Positions 39,549 through 47,381 of a stretch of DNA of 64,000 bases are shown one piece after another. Origin of the DNA: Roseiarcus sp963780825 (GTDB lineage: Bacteria; Pseudomonadota; Alphaproteobacteria; Rhizobiales; Beijerinckiaceae). Under the pieces are notes generated by a model. The model saw only the letters and a program-made list of their open reading frames with translations. It was not told the DNA's origin and made no database searches. The DNA is taken from NCBI GenBank assembly GCA_963780825.1, contig CAWADL010000005.1:62001-126000 (forward strand), in the 5' to 3' direction. Position 1 is the first letter of the stretch, and each line of letters starts with the position of its first letter. The position numbers and the translations under genes are program-made.

Positions 39549-40783
39549 GGCCGAACCACCCGCCCCGCCCGCGCCGAGGCAAGGCAGGCTTCGAGCGAAC
39601 CGTAGGCGACGCCGAGTCGCAGATTGCCCGGCGCATAGTAGGCGCACTTGCCGGAATTGGTCATCAGCGCCCCGGCGTCGAACGGCAGGATACGCGTCGC
39701 ATAGGCGCAAGCGTCGACAATAAGACGCACGCCGGCCGCCTCCAAGCGCGCCCGCCAGTTCCGCGCCTCCAATTCGGCCACGACCGACCGATTTGTGTTG
39801 ATCCAGACGCCAACGCGGAACGGTTCCCCGTCGATTTGCTCGATCAGCCCGGCAAATTCGGCAATCGAGAAATGCGGCGTGCCGAGCGAGACCGCCGCGA
39901 GCGGCTCGCCGTCAGCGACGGTGGACAGGCTTGCCGCCGCTTCAACCAGCATGTCGGCTTCTATCCGCACGACGCGCTCGGGCGGTTGCCCTTGAAACGC
40001 CGCCTCCCGCGTCGCCGCCTCCGGGGTCAGGCCGATAGCGTGAAACATCGCCAACGCGCCGGCGGAAGCCGCCGCCGCGCCCAGCGCCTTCAGATCATCC
40101 TCGCGCGTCGTCTCAGGCAGGCCCTGGATGGCCGGCAACGGTAAGCCCAGCCGGCCCACGATATGACCCACGGCGACCGCGACCTCCCGCGCGCGCCACC
40201 CCTTCGGCGTCGAGACGATCTCGACAAGCGCGCGGGCGCGCCGGTTTTCAATCAGATGCAGCCCGAAGGCCGGGGCGCGGCCGGCAATCGCGCAGCAAAG
40301 ATCGATGAAGTCGCCATAACGCTCGGTGCGGGCGCCCAGCACCGAATTGGCGAATATGATCGCATTGCTCTCGCCCCAGGCGATCTGGGCGCCGAAGCGT
40401 GGGCGAAACCGCGTCTGATAGGGCGCGCAGGTGAAGGTCGGTTCGGCGCCCAGTTCGACGTGCGCGCGCATCAGTCGCTCAGCCGCCCGCGCGGTGTCCT
40501 CGTCGCCGCGGAACGTGCCTGGGTTGGTCAGATCAATCGAGCCAACGTTAAGTGTGGTGGGGACAGCGACTTCGCCGCCAAGCGCCACGAGCCGCTCGAC
40601 GAAATCGAGGCTCGCGCGACCAAGGTAGAGGCAGCCGTCGACATGCGCGGCCTCGATGTCGAGAAGCTCCTTTGCCCCGACGGCCTCGGCGAAGCGAACA
40701 ATCAGTCGCATCGCAAAGGCGGCCCCCTCCCCACGCGCGCCGGCGAGCAGACGGTTGTCGAGATCTGAAAGGCGTAGCGGCAT
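39545..40783 (-). CDS. Aconitase X large (catalytic) subunit, DUF521
   Basis: The 412-residue catalytic subunit that goes with the DUF126 gene. Features include AHVDGCLYLGRASLDFVERL, VPTTLNVGSIDLTNPGTF, CAPYQTRFRPRFGAQIAWGE and the C-terminal cysteine region LMTNSGKCAYYAPGNLRLGV. ATG 40783 begins MPLRLSDLDNRLL; the frame runs on upstream only through a family A repeat. No proline racemase, dehydrogenase or transporter gene lies alongside to confirm a hydroxyproline role, so the substrate stays open. Confidence 0.85.
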   Translation of the reverse strand: MPLRLSDLDNRLLAGARGEGAAFAMRLIVRFAEAVGAKELLDIEAAHVDGCLYLGRASLDFVERLVALGGEVAVPTTLNVGSIDLTNPGTFRGDEDTARAAERLMRAHVELGAEPTFTCAPYQTRFRPRFGAQIAWGESNAIIFANSVLGARTERYGDFIDLCCAIAGRAPAFGLHLIENRRARALVEIVSTPKGWRAREVAVAVGHIVGRLGLPLPAIQGLPETTREDDLKALGAAAASAGALAMFHAIGLTPEAATREAAFQGQPPERVVRIEADMLVEAAASLSTVADGEPLAAVSLGTPHFSIAEFAGLIEQIDGEPFRVGVWINTNRSVVAELEARNWRARLEAAGVRLIVDACAYATRILPFDAGALMTNSGKCAYYAPGNLRLGVAYGSLEACLASARAGRVVRP

Positions 40784-40839
40784 GCCTCGGTGTCCTCGAG
40801 CCTTATCGTTGATTGTCACGGCGAGGATCAGCGCCTCGC

Positions 40840-40927
40840 GGAGCGTCGGCCTCCAGGCCGACGTTGGGGTTGATACATGAGCAGGCCGAGCGGCGCCCCA
40901 AAAGGTCGGCGTGGACCCCGACCCTCC
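40840..40927. repeat. Family A element, long form
   Basis: GGAGCGTCGGCCTCCAGGCC, spacer GGGGTTGATA and CAGGCCGAG, then CAAAAGGTCGGCGTGGACCC and CGACCCTCC. Same layout as 17271-17358. Confidence 0.92.
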
Positions 40928-40938
40928 GGCTTGGCTCG

Positions 40939-41370
40939 TCACGGACGGGCTTTCTGCGGGACCCACTTTTTTGCACTTTTCGCTGCGTGGTAGGTCAGCG
41001 CCATGGAGATACAGAGGCTCAAAGCCTTCTCGTCCATCGCAGCGTCGACGTCTAACAGGATCGCTCGATCGCCCGCATATTCAAATACATCGGGGAACAG
41101 ATCCCGAAACGTCGAGAGCAGCGTCGTCTTGCAATTGAAATAAACGGCCGCGTGGCTCGGACGCGCTTTGGACCAACCCAGGCGAATCGTACTGCCGCTG
41201 CCTGAAGCTTCGGTCAAATAAGCGGGTTCGCCCCACTTCAACGTTTCCACCAGCGGCCCGACGACTTCCGTTTCGCGCGCAACCGTGAGGATCAAACTTC
41301 TCACGCGTTCGAGGCGCCTGCACACCGGCGCCGGGAATTCGCGAAAGGCGGCCGCCACCTCGGTTGGCAT
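40939..41370 (-). CDS. DUF1801 domain protein
   Basis: A 143-residue protein of the YdhG/DUF1801 type. Typical parts are VGPLVETLKWGEPAYLTEAS, TIRLGWSKARPSHAAVYFNC and LSLCISMALTYHAAKSAKKW. Members are small alpha/beta proteins of unknown biochemical role. ATG 41370 was chosen; a GTG at 41388 is also possible. It stands between aconitase X and the zinc transporter, on the same strand as both but with its own spacing. Confidence 0.75.
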   Translation of the reverse strand: MPTEVAAAFREFPAPVCRRLERVRSLILTVARETEVVGPLVETLKWGEPAYLTEASGSGSTIRLGWSKARPSHAAVYFNCKTTLLSTFRDLFPDVFEYAGDRAILLDVDAAMDEKALSLCISMALTYHAAKSAKKWVPQKARP

Positions 41371-41441
41371 GGCGTTAGGCGTTGTCACGGTCAGGCGCCC
41401 TGTTCCGAAGACAGAAAACGTTGACCACGGCTTAACCTCGC

Positions 41442-42230
41442 TCAAGCCCGCCTGGTCAATGCCAACGCCGCGAAATAGGCGACGCCTGACAGCGCGGCGA
41501 TCCAGAAGCTCGCGGGCCAGTCCGTGTAGAACGACAACGTCAGCCCGCCCCAGGCTTCGGCCAGCGCCAGGGCGGCCGCGCAAGCAACGCCCGTCGCGAC
41601 GCCGCTTGCGAGCGTCCGCGCCACCGCGCCCGGCCCAACCATCAAGGCGAAGACCAGCAGCACGCCAACGATCTGCGCGCTCTCCGCCACGGCGATCGCG
41701 ACGATCACGAGAAACCCGATGGACAGCGCGCGCATAGGCAGTCCTCGCGCTTCCGCCAGCTCCGCCTGCAGGCTCGCGAAGATCAGCGGCCGCGAGATGA
41801 AGGCGAGCGCGATCAGGCTGGCGGCGGCGAGGACGGCGAGCGTGCGCAGCGCCTTCACGTCGACGCCGAGCACGTTGCCGAAAAGCAGCGCCGTCGCCTG
41901 GGTCGCGGCGGAGGTGTAGAAATGCAGGAACAGCAGACCGAGACCGAGCGCCAGCGACAGCGTCATGCCGATGGCGACATCGCGCTCCGACCATTTCTCG
42001 CCGAACAAACCCATCAGCAGTCCGGCAAGTGCGGAAAACGCTACGAGCCCAGCGAGCGGCGAAACGCCCAACAGCGCCGCACCCGTCGCCCCGGTGAAGC
42101 CGACGTGCGAGAGCGCGTGTCCGGCAAAAGTCTGGCCGCGCAGCACCAGGAAATAGCCGACCGCGCCGGACAGCACCGCCGCGACGCCCGACGCCGCGAA
42201 GGCCGTGCGCATGAAATCATATTCAAACAA
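41442..42230 (-). CDS. znuB: Zinc ABC transporter permease ZnuB
   Basis: A 262-residue inner-membrane permease with about seven or eight hydrophobic segments of the ABC-3 family. The motifs GQTFAGHALSHVGFTGATGA and AESAQIVGVLLVFALMVGPG are typical. The start is uncertain: a TTG at 42230 gives the family-like LFEYDFMRTAFAAS, while the first ATG is at 42212. It is the last gene of znuA-znuC-znuB. A family C palindrome separates it from znuC. Confidence 0.88.
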   Translation of the reverse strand: MFEYDFMRTAFAASGVAAVLSGAVGYFLVLRGQTFAGHALSHVGFTGATGAALLGVSPLAGLVAFSALAGLLMGLFGEKWSERDVAIGMTLSLALGLGLLFLHFYTSAATQATALLFGNVLGVDVKALRTLAVLAAASLIALAFISRPLIFASLQAELAEARGLPMRALSIGFLVIVAIAVAESAQIVGVLLVFALMVGPGAVARTLASGVATGVACAAALALAEAWGGLTLSFYTDWPASFWIAALSGVAYFAALALTRRA

Positions 42231-42244
42231 GCGCCGCGCCCCTC

Positions 42245-42314
42245 GGACCGCGCGCGTCCCGCGCGCTCTTTGGGTTGCGACGTCGGCAAAGAGCGCGCGG
42301 GACGCGCGCGGTCC
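42245..42314. repeat. Palindromic element, family C, inside the znu operon
   Basis: GGACCGCGCGCGTCCCGCGC and CTCTTTG, a short spacer, and the exact inverted arm CAAAGAGCGCGCGGGACGCG. It occupies the znuC-znuB gap. A partial copy is at 46073-46122. Confidence 0.88.
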
Positions 42315-42325
42315 CACGGCGGCTC

Positions 42326-43151
42326 TCACCCATGCGCGTGATCATGCGCATGCTCATGCCCCTCGTGCCGATGCGCCTCACGATCGACCTCGACGCCGCC
42401 GGCCATCACGAACACCCGATCGCGCACCCGCACCACCTCGATCTCCGCGCCATAGAGCCGCGACAACGTCTCGCTGGTGACGACTTCATCGACGTGTCCC
42501 AGCACCGCCGCGCCGCCGCCGAGATAGAGCACGCGGTCAATCGCGGTGACGAGCGGATTCAGCTCATGCGCGCTGAACACCACGGCGATGTTCAGCTCTC
42601 GGCAGAGCCGCGCGACGATCTCCACCACCGCCCCCTGATGCGCGGGATCTAGCGAGATCAGCGGCTCGTCGAGCAACAGCAGTTTTGGGCGGCCAAGCAG
42701 CGCCTGGCTCAGCAACAACCGCTGCCGCTCGCCGCCGGAAAGCTCGGCGATCGGCCGCTTCGAAAGCGCACTCGCGCCGACCTGATCCAGCGCCCAATCG
42801 ATCTCGCGCCGCGTTTCCTTGTCGAGGCGGCTAGAATCCGAAGCGCGTCCCCATCGCCGCGCTCGCCACGACCGCATAGCCGGAAAGCTTTGTGGCCAGG
42901 ATCGCGCCGCGATTCTGCGGCATGTAGCCGACCGGTGCGCTTCCGCGCGACACCGGCGCGCCCAGCACGCGGATCGACCCCGAGGCCACCGGCGTCAGCC
43001 CGAGCGCGGCGCGCATCAGCGTCGTCTTGCCCGCGCCGTTGGCGCCGAGCATGCCTACGAATTCGCCCTCGCGAATAGCAAAACTCGCCGCGTTGAGAAT
43101 CGCCCGTCCGCCGAGGCGGACGGTGACGTTGTCAAACTCCAGTGCGTTCAA
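42326..43151 (-). CDS. znuC: Zinc ABC transporter ATPase ZnuC, one frameshift, His-rich tail
   Basis: The 274-residue ATPase (corrected length) of the zinc importer. The N-terminal half has Walker A GANGAGKTTLMRAALGLTPV and the Q-loop VGYMPQNRG; one extra base near 42840 breaks the frame, and the next frame has the signature LSGGERQRLLLSQALLGRPK, Walker B LLLLDEPLISLDP and VFSAHELNPL. The tail HRHEGHEHAHDHAHG is a likely metal-binding sequence. Start appears to be TTG 43151, overlapping the znuA stop. Confidence 0.88.
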
Positions 43152-44015
43152 TTGATCGGGGTTCCCAAAGCCTTGTCGAGCGCGTCGAGTTCGCCCGCCA
43201 CCCAGTCCTGATAGCGCGTATCCGCCGGCTCGGTCTCGGTGACGCCGACGACCGGGATTTTATTCTCCTTCGCCAGCGCCACAAGCTTCTCCACCGCCGG
43301 CTCGCTGGCCTGCGAATTATAAAGCATCGCGCGCACCTTGTGTCCCTTGAGATCGCTTTCAAAACCAGCGACGTCAGAGGGCGAAGGCTCGGTATCGTTC
43401 ATCACCGCGAGCGCGAATTTCTGTTCGCGCACATCGAGGCCAATCGCTTGCGCCGCGTAGCCGAACACCGGCTCCGAGGCCGCCACAGGCATGCTGGCGT
43501 AGCGCTTGTGCATGTCGGCGATCTTGCTCTCAACCGGCTGCATCGAGGCGCGGAAATCCGCGGCGTTTTTCTTGTACGCTGCGGCGTGGGCGGGGTCGAT
43601 CGACGCTAGCGTCGCTGCAAGCGTATCCGCCGCTTTCTCGATTGTCGCCGGCGCGTACCAGAGATGCGGATTGGCGCCCGGCTTGGCGCCGATGAGATCG
43701 CCAACCACGATCACTTTGCGGGCGGGCTGCTTGGAGGCCGACGAGCAGTTTTTGCATCCACGGGTCGTAGTCGGCGCCATTGGCGATGGCGATCTTCGCG
43801 ACGGCGATCGCCTTGGCGGTCTCCGGGCTTGCCTCGAACAGGTGCGGATCCTGGTCGGGGTTGGAGAGAATGCTGGTGACCTCGACATTGGCGCCGCCAA
43901 TCTGCTTGGCGAGGTCGCCATAGAAATTCTCTGCCGCGACGATTTTGACCGGGTCGGCGAAGGCGGCTGAAGCGGCGAGAGTGGCGACGGCGAACGAAAG
44001 CGCGATAGTCTTCAT
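43148..44015 (-). CDS. znuA: Zinc ABC transporter substrate-binding protein ZnuA, one frameshift
   Basis: The periplasmic zinc-binding component, 288 residues when corrected. A signal peptide (MKTIALSFAVATLAASAAFA) precedes DPVKIVAAENFYGDLAKQIG. Metal ligands of the cluster A-I fold appear in DPHLFEASPETAKA and NPHLWYAPATIEKAADTLAA; an acidic pair lies in TETEPADTRYQDW. One extra base at about 43733 separates the halves. The His-rich loop of many ZnuA proteins is missing, though ZnuC has a His-rich tail. The Zur box lies 35 bases upstream of its start, consistent with zinc repression. Confidence 0.87.
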
Positions 44016-44049
44016 GTTCGAGCTCCCCAACAAATGGCGAAATGAGTGT

Positions 44050-44063
44050 TATGTTATAACATA
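44050..44063. promoter_or_regulatory. Zur box in the znuA / zur divergent region
   Basis: TATGTTATAACATA is a perfect 14-bp palindrome within GTGTTATGTTATAACATACG, closely matching the alphaproteobacterial Zur operator. It sits just upstream of znuA. Binding of Zn-loaded Zur here would shut off znuACB. Confidence 0.85.
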
Positions 44064-44109
44064 CGCCGATGCAAGACTTTTTTTGGCGAAATGTAAGCGA
44101 GGGCCGCCG

Positions 44110-44210
44110 CTGTAGCCGCGATCTCCAGATCGCGGTCTCGCCGCGATCGAAGCTTTCCCGGCAGAGCGCCGATCTCGGAAAGGCCGCGATCTGGAGATCG
44201 CGGCTACAGC
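44110..44210. repeat. Family B element, variant core, between znuA and zur
   Basis: CTGTAGCCGCGATCTCCAGA and the inverted GATCTGGAGATCGCGGCTAC with 60 bases between. The stem differs from other family B copies by the ATCTCCAGAT centre. Confidence 0.88.
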
Positions 44211-44237
44211 GCCCGGGGTTTTATGTTAGGTAGTGGC

Positions 44238-44696
44238 ATGGACGGTCATCTCGGAAACGCATTGGATTGGAGCGGCCAGGTTCGCCAAGCGTGCGCGCGG
44301 CAGGGCTTGCAACTGACGGCGTCGCGCGCCGCGGTCGTCGATATCCTCTCGCAGGCGCCGGCGCCGCTCGGCGCCTATGCAATCATCGAAGCGCTAGGAA
44401 AGCGCGAGCAGAAGACAGTAGCGCCGCCGACCGTCTATCGCGCCCTCGATTTCCTCATCGAGCACGGCTTCCTGCATCGCATCGAGAGCCGAAACACCTT
44501 CGCGCCTTGCGCGCATTTCGGGCACGCGCATCAGGGCGTCATGCTGAATTGCGAGAAATGCGGACGAAGCGTCGAGATTGAGGACGAAGGTCTGAGCGAG
44601 GCGGTCGATCGCGTGGCGCGGTCCGTCGGCTTTGCCCCGCATCGCGGGATGATCGAAGTGGCGGGCGTTTGCGGCGAATGCGCCGCCGCGGCGTAG
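44238..44696 (+). CDS. zur: Zinc uptake regulator, Fur family
   Basis: A 152-residue Fur-family repressor. The winged helix includes LTASRAAVVDILSQAPAPLG and TVYRALDFLIEHGFLHRIES. Metal sites: HFGHAHQGVMLNCEKCGRSV with one CxxC, and VAGVCGECAAAA with the second, the structural zinc site of Zur. Divergence from znuACB and the Zur box make this zur and not fur. ATG 44238 has TAGG eight bases upstream; ATG 44223 is an alternative. Confidence 0.9.
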   Translation: MDGHLGNALDWSGQVRQACARQGLQLTASRAAVVDILSQAPAPLGAYAIIEALGKREQKTVAPPTVYRALDFLIEHGFLHRIESRNTFAPCAHFGHAHQGVMLNCEKCGRSVEIEDEGLSEAVDRVARSVGFAPHRGMIEVAGVCGECAAAA

Positions 44697-44708
44697 AGCG
44701 TCCTCTAC

Positions 44709-44732
44709 GGAGGGTCGGCGTCCACGCCGACC
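44709..44732. repeat. Family A single hairpin
   Basis: GGAGGGTCGGCGTCCACGCC followed by GACC: half of a long-form element, downstream of zur, where it may also act as a hairpin end for the transcript. Confidence 0.8.
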
Positions 44733-44769
44733 TTCTTGGCCACGCGCCGCCCGCCTTGGAGAGCGTCCG

Positions 44770-44982
44770 CTAGCGCCCTTTTCGTAAACTCTCCGGCTTA
44801 TGCGCGGCCTCGGCCCCTGTTTTGTCGGAACGCACGACATATTCCGGGTGACTTGGCGAAGCGGCCACTTTGTGCTGTTTGATTTTCATCGGCGAGGTCG
44901 CCTTTTTCACGACCGTTCCCTTGCTATGGCCACCGCTCGAGTCCCATTCGACCTTGTCGCCGGACTTCAGATTTTTCACCAT
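44770..44982 (-). CDS. DUF2945 (hypervirulence-associated TUDOR domain) protein
   Basis: A 70-residue basic protein. The whole chain is one small barrel domain: KNLKSGDKVEWDSSGGHSKG, TVVKKATSPMKIKQHKVAAS and HPEYVVRSDKTGAEAAHKPE. Such DUF2945 proteins are common in rhizobia and soil bacteria, with no established function. ATG 44982 follows AGGAGAACC. Confidence 0.85.
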   Translation of the reverse strand: MVKNLKSGDKVEWDSSGGHSKGTVVKKATSPMKIKQHKVAASPSHPEYVVRSDKTGAEAAHKPESLRKGR

Positions 44983-45075
44983 CGGACTGGTTCTCCTCGC
45001 GTTAAACGCGTGGCGCGGCCAGGGGTTTCCCGCATCTGCCGCGGGCGTCGTTCGAGCGTGTCGCGCGAGCCGCAA

Positions 45076-45952
45076 TCACGGCACTCCCGCGTGCGGAGCG
45101 TCGACGGTTGCAATCTCGATGCGGCCTTTGGGCGGAGCGGTGGGGTCCACGAAGAGGTTCGGCGCTGTCAGCATGAACAACGTCTTGCCGTCTGGGCCGC
45201 CCAGCATACAGGCGTAACAAACCTGGCTGGTTGTAACGACGTCCAACACTTCGCCGCCCTCCGCGATGCGGAAACATTCGGGCGCCGTAGGGTTCGCGAC
45301 CCAGATGGCGCCGGACGGCGTCGAGCGCGATCCCGTCGGCCGCCCGCGGCGCCGTCGAGGCCCACACCCGTCGGTTGCTAAGCGAGCCGTCGGGCGCGAT
45401 GTCGAAGGCGGTGAGACGACCGCCGAGCGTCTCTGCGATGACGAGCGTCTTGCCGTCCGGCGTGATGACGGTCCCGTTCGGGAAGTGCAAGTCATCGGCG
45501 ACGACGGTTACGGCGCCGTTGGGCGAGATGAGCGCGAGTTTGGCGGTCGGATGATCGGCGAGGACGCTGGCGCGACCGCGCGAGACGAATGCCGCGTGCA
45601 GATCGAAACCGAAATTGCCGACATAGGCGCGTCCCTTCGCGTCGACCACCATATCGTTGCAATGAAACGCCGCGACCTCCGCCAGGTCTGCATGCAAGCT
45701 GATATCGCCTGAAGGAGAGCGGCGCAGAACGCGCCTGCTCGTCATTGCTACAATCAGCATGGCGCCGTCTGGCGTCCAACCGAGGCCCGAAGGTTGATCG
45801 TCGATTTTGAACTCCAGCCGCAGATCGCCGCCGAGCGTAAGCGAGTTGACGGTTTTGGCGTAAAAGTCGCTGAACCAGAGCCGGCCCTCGCGCCAGCGCG
45901 GCGCTTCCCCGAAATAGACGCCATCGAACAGCGTTTTCGCGGTCAGTTGCAT
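45076..45952 (-). CDS. SMP-30/gluconolactonase family beta-propeller, one frameshift
   Basis: A calcium-dependent lactonase-type propeller of about 291 residues when corrected. The start MQLTAKTLFDGVYFGEAPRW and RLWFSDFYAKTVNSL carry the first metal ligand Glu; FHCNDMVVDAKGRAYVGNFG carries the Asn-Asp region; DDLHFPNGTVITPDGKTLVI and AADGIALDAVG follow. An extra base at about 45318 breaks the frame; the rest (IWVANPTAPECFRIAEGGEV, CYACMLGGPDGKTLFMLTAP) is in the next frame. Substrates in this family are sugar lactones or organophosphates; none can be named here. Confidence 0.82.
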
Positions 45953-45992
45953 GGTGTTCCCCCCGGACTCGAAATATTCAATAAGCGCAAAT

Positions 45993-46056
45993 CGGAGCGT
46001 CGGCGTCCACGCCGACGTTGCTGCGTCACGTCGTCAGCGTGGACGCTGACGCTCCG
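45993..46056. repeat. Family A element, short form
   Basis: CGGAGCGTCGGCGTCCACGC, a spacer of about 14 bases, and the inverted GTCAGCGTGGACGCTGACGC with TCCG, 64 bp. The right arm has compensating changes (GTCAGC/GCTGAC) that keep the stem. Confidence 0.92.
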
Positions 46057-46072
46057 AAGCTGGCTGCCTCTT

Positions 46073-46122
46073 GGGACCGAGGGCGTCGCAACCCAAAGAG
46101 CGCGCGAGACGCGCGCGGTCCC
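46073..46122. repeat. Family C palindrome, partial copy
   Basis: TGGGACCGAGGGCGTCGCAA, then AAAGAGCGCGCGAGACGCGC and GGTCCCA. The right arm matches the znu-operon copy at 42287-42314. Confidence 0.75.
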
Positions 46123-46132
46123 AGGGACGCGC

Positions 46133-47380
46133 TCACCGCTTCGGCCGGGCTGCCAATATCGCCGGCGCCTCCAGGCTTCGCTTGATCGCCGCGATGAAAC
46201 TGGCGGCGGCTCGGCCGTCAACGGCGCGGTGGTCGAACGAGGAGGAGAGGTTCATCATCTTCCGTACGACAATGGCGCCGTCGCGGACGATCGCGCGATC
46301 CACGATCTTGCCGACGCCGACGATCGCCACCTCCGGCGGGTTGATGATCGGCGTCGAGACGATGCCGCCGAGCGCGCCGAGGCTGGTCACGGTGATGGTC
46401 GAGCCGACGAGTTCTTCAGGCAAAGCCTTGCCTGATCGCGCGGCTTCGCTGAGGCGCGCGATCTCCGCCCCTAGCCGCCAGACGTCGAGCCGGTCGGCGT
46501 CGTGTATCACCGGGACCATCAGGCCGCGCTCGGTGTCTGTCGCGACGCCGAGATGCGTCTCGCCGAACTTGCGAAGCACATTCTCGGCGGCGAGGAAGTG
46601 GGCGTTGACTTGCCCGTGTTGCGCGAGCGCGACAATCATCGCGCGGATGATGAGCGGCAACGGCGTCAGCCGCGCGGAGCCTTCTGCCCTTTGATTGAGC
46701 CGCGCGCGCAAAGCTTCGAGTTCGGTGACGTCGACTTCGTCGACATAGGTGAAATGCGGGATGTTGCGTTTGGCTTCGAGCATCCGCTCGGCGATGCGCC
46801 GGCGGAGGCCGATGATCTTGATGTCTTCGAAGGGCCCCGAGGGCGGGGCGGCGGCGGTCGGAGCCTGCGGCTTTGCGCGGCCCGCGAGTAGGAGGTGATC
46901 AAGATCAGCGTGAAGCACGCGGCCGTCCGGCCCGGAGCCGACGACCGTCGTCAGATCGATTTCCAGCGCTTTGGCTCGCGCGCGTACTGCTGGTGCGGCG
47001 AGCGCCTTGCGACGGCCTTCCCTGTAGCCGCGGTCGTTGACCGCGGTCTCTCGGCGATCGTCGCTTCCGAGAGTGGCGATCGCACGACCACCGCGGTCAA
47101 CGACCGCGGCTACAGGCGCGGGCGCCTTCTCCGGCTCCCCCTCGACCTCGAACTCCGCGAGCTCAGACCCCACCGCTGCGCGATCGCCCTCGGCGCCGTG
47201 CAGCGCCGCGATGCGGCCATCGACCGGCGCAGTGATCTCGACCGTCGCCTTGTCGGTCATCACGTCGACGAGCGGCGCATTCTCCTGCACGGCCTCGCCA
47301 ACAGCCACATGCCACTTGACGATCTCGACCTCGGCCGTGCCCTCGCCGACGTCAGGCAGTTTGAAGACGAAGCGGCTCAT
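46133..47380 (-). CDS. bkdB: Branched-chain 2-oxoacid dehydrogenase E2 (lipoyl acyltransferase) with a repeat-encoded linker
   Basis: E2 is the core of the dehydrogenase complex and moves the acyl group from E1 to CoA. The 415-residue product has a lipoyl domain at 1-80 with the modified lysine K44 in VDVMTDKATVEI, a linker, a subunit-binding domain at about 128-165 (PAVRARAKALEIDLTTVVGS) and the catalytic domain to the end with DHRAVDGRAAASF. Residues 90 to about 120 (from VAAVVDRGGRA to AVNDRGYR) are encoded by a family B repeat read in frame. The gene follows E1 beta by one base and is the last of the operon. No E3 gene is in the window. Confidence 0.9.
   Translation of the reverse strand: MSRFVFKLPDVGEGTAEVEIVKWHVAVGEAVQENAPLVDVMTDKATVEITAPVDGRIAALHGAEGDRAAVGSELAEFEVEGEPEKAPAPVAAVVDRGGRAIATLGSDDRRETAVNDRGYREGRRKALAAPAVRARAKALEIDLTTVVGSGPDGRVLHADLDHLLLAGRAKPQAPTAAAPPSGPFEDIKIIGLRRRIAERMLEAKRNIPHFTYVDEVDVTELEALRARLNQRAEGSARLTPLPLIIRAMIVALAQHGQVNAHFLAAENVLRKFGETHLGVATDTERGLMVPVIHDADRLDVWRLGAEIARLSEAARSGKALPEELVGSTITVTSLGALGGIVSTPIINPPEVAIVGVGKIVDRAIVRDGAIVVRKMMNLSSSFDHRAVDGRAAASFIAAIKRSLEAPAILAARPKR
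47022..47115. repeat. Family B element inside the bkdB coding sequence
   Basis: CTGTAGCCGCGGTCGTTGAC at 47022 and GGTCAACGACCGCGGCTACAG ending at 47115, 94 bp, the same sequence and arms as the intergenic copy at 36364. It lies wholly within the E2 gene and is read without a stop. Confidence 0.95.
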
Positions 47381-47381
47381 C

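Noticed and set aside
44110..44210. The large inverted repeat between znuA and zur as a zinc-responsive RNA structure
   Set aside because: It is a member of the dispersed family B, found beside many unrelated genes, so a zinc-specific role is not supported. The Zur box at 44050 explains the regulation.
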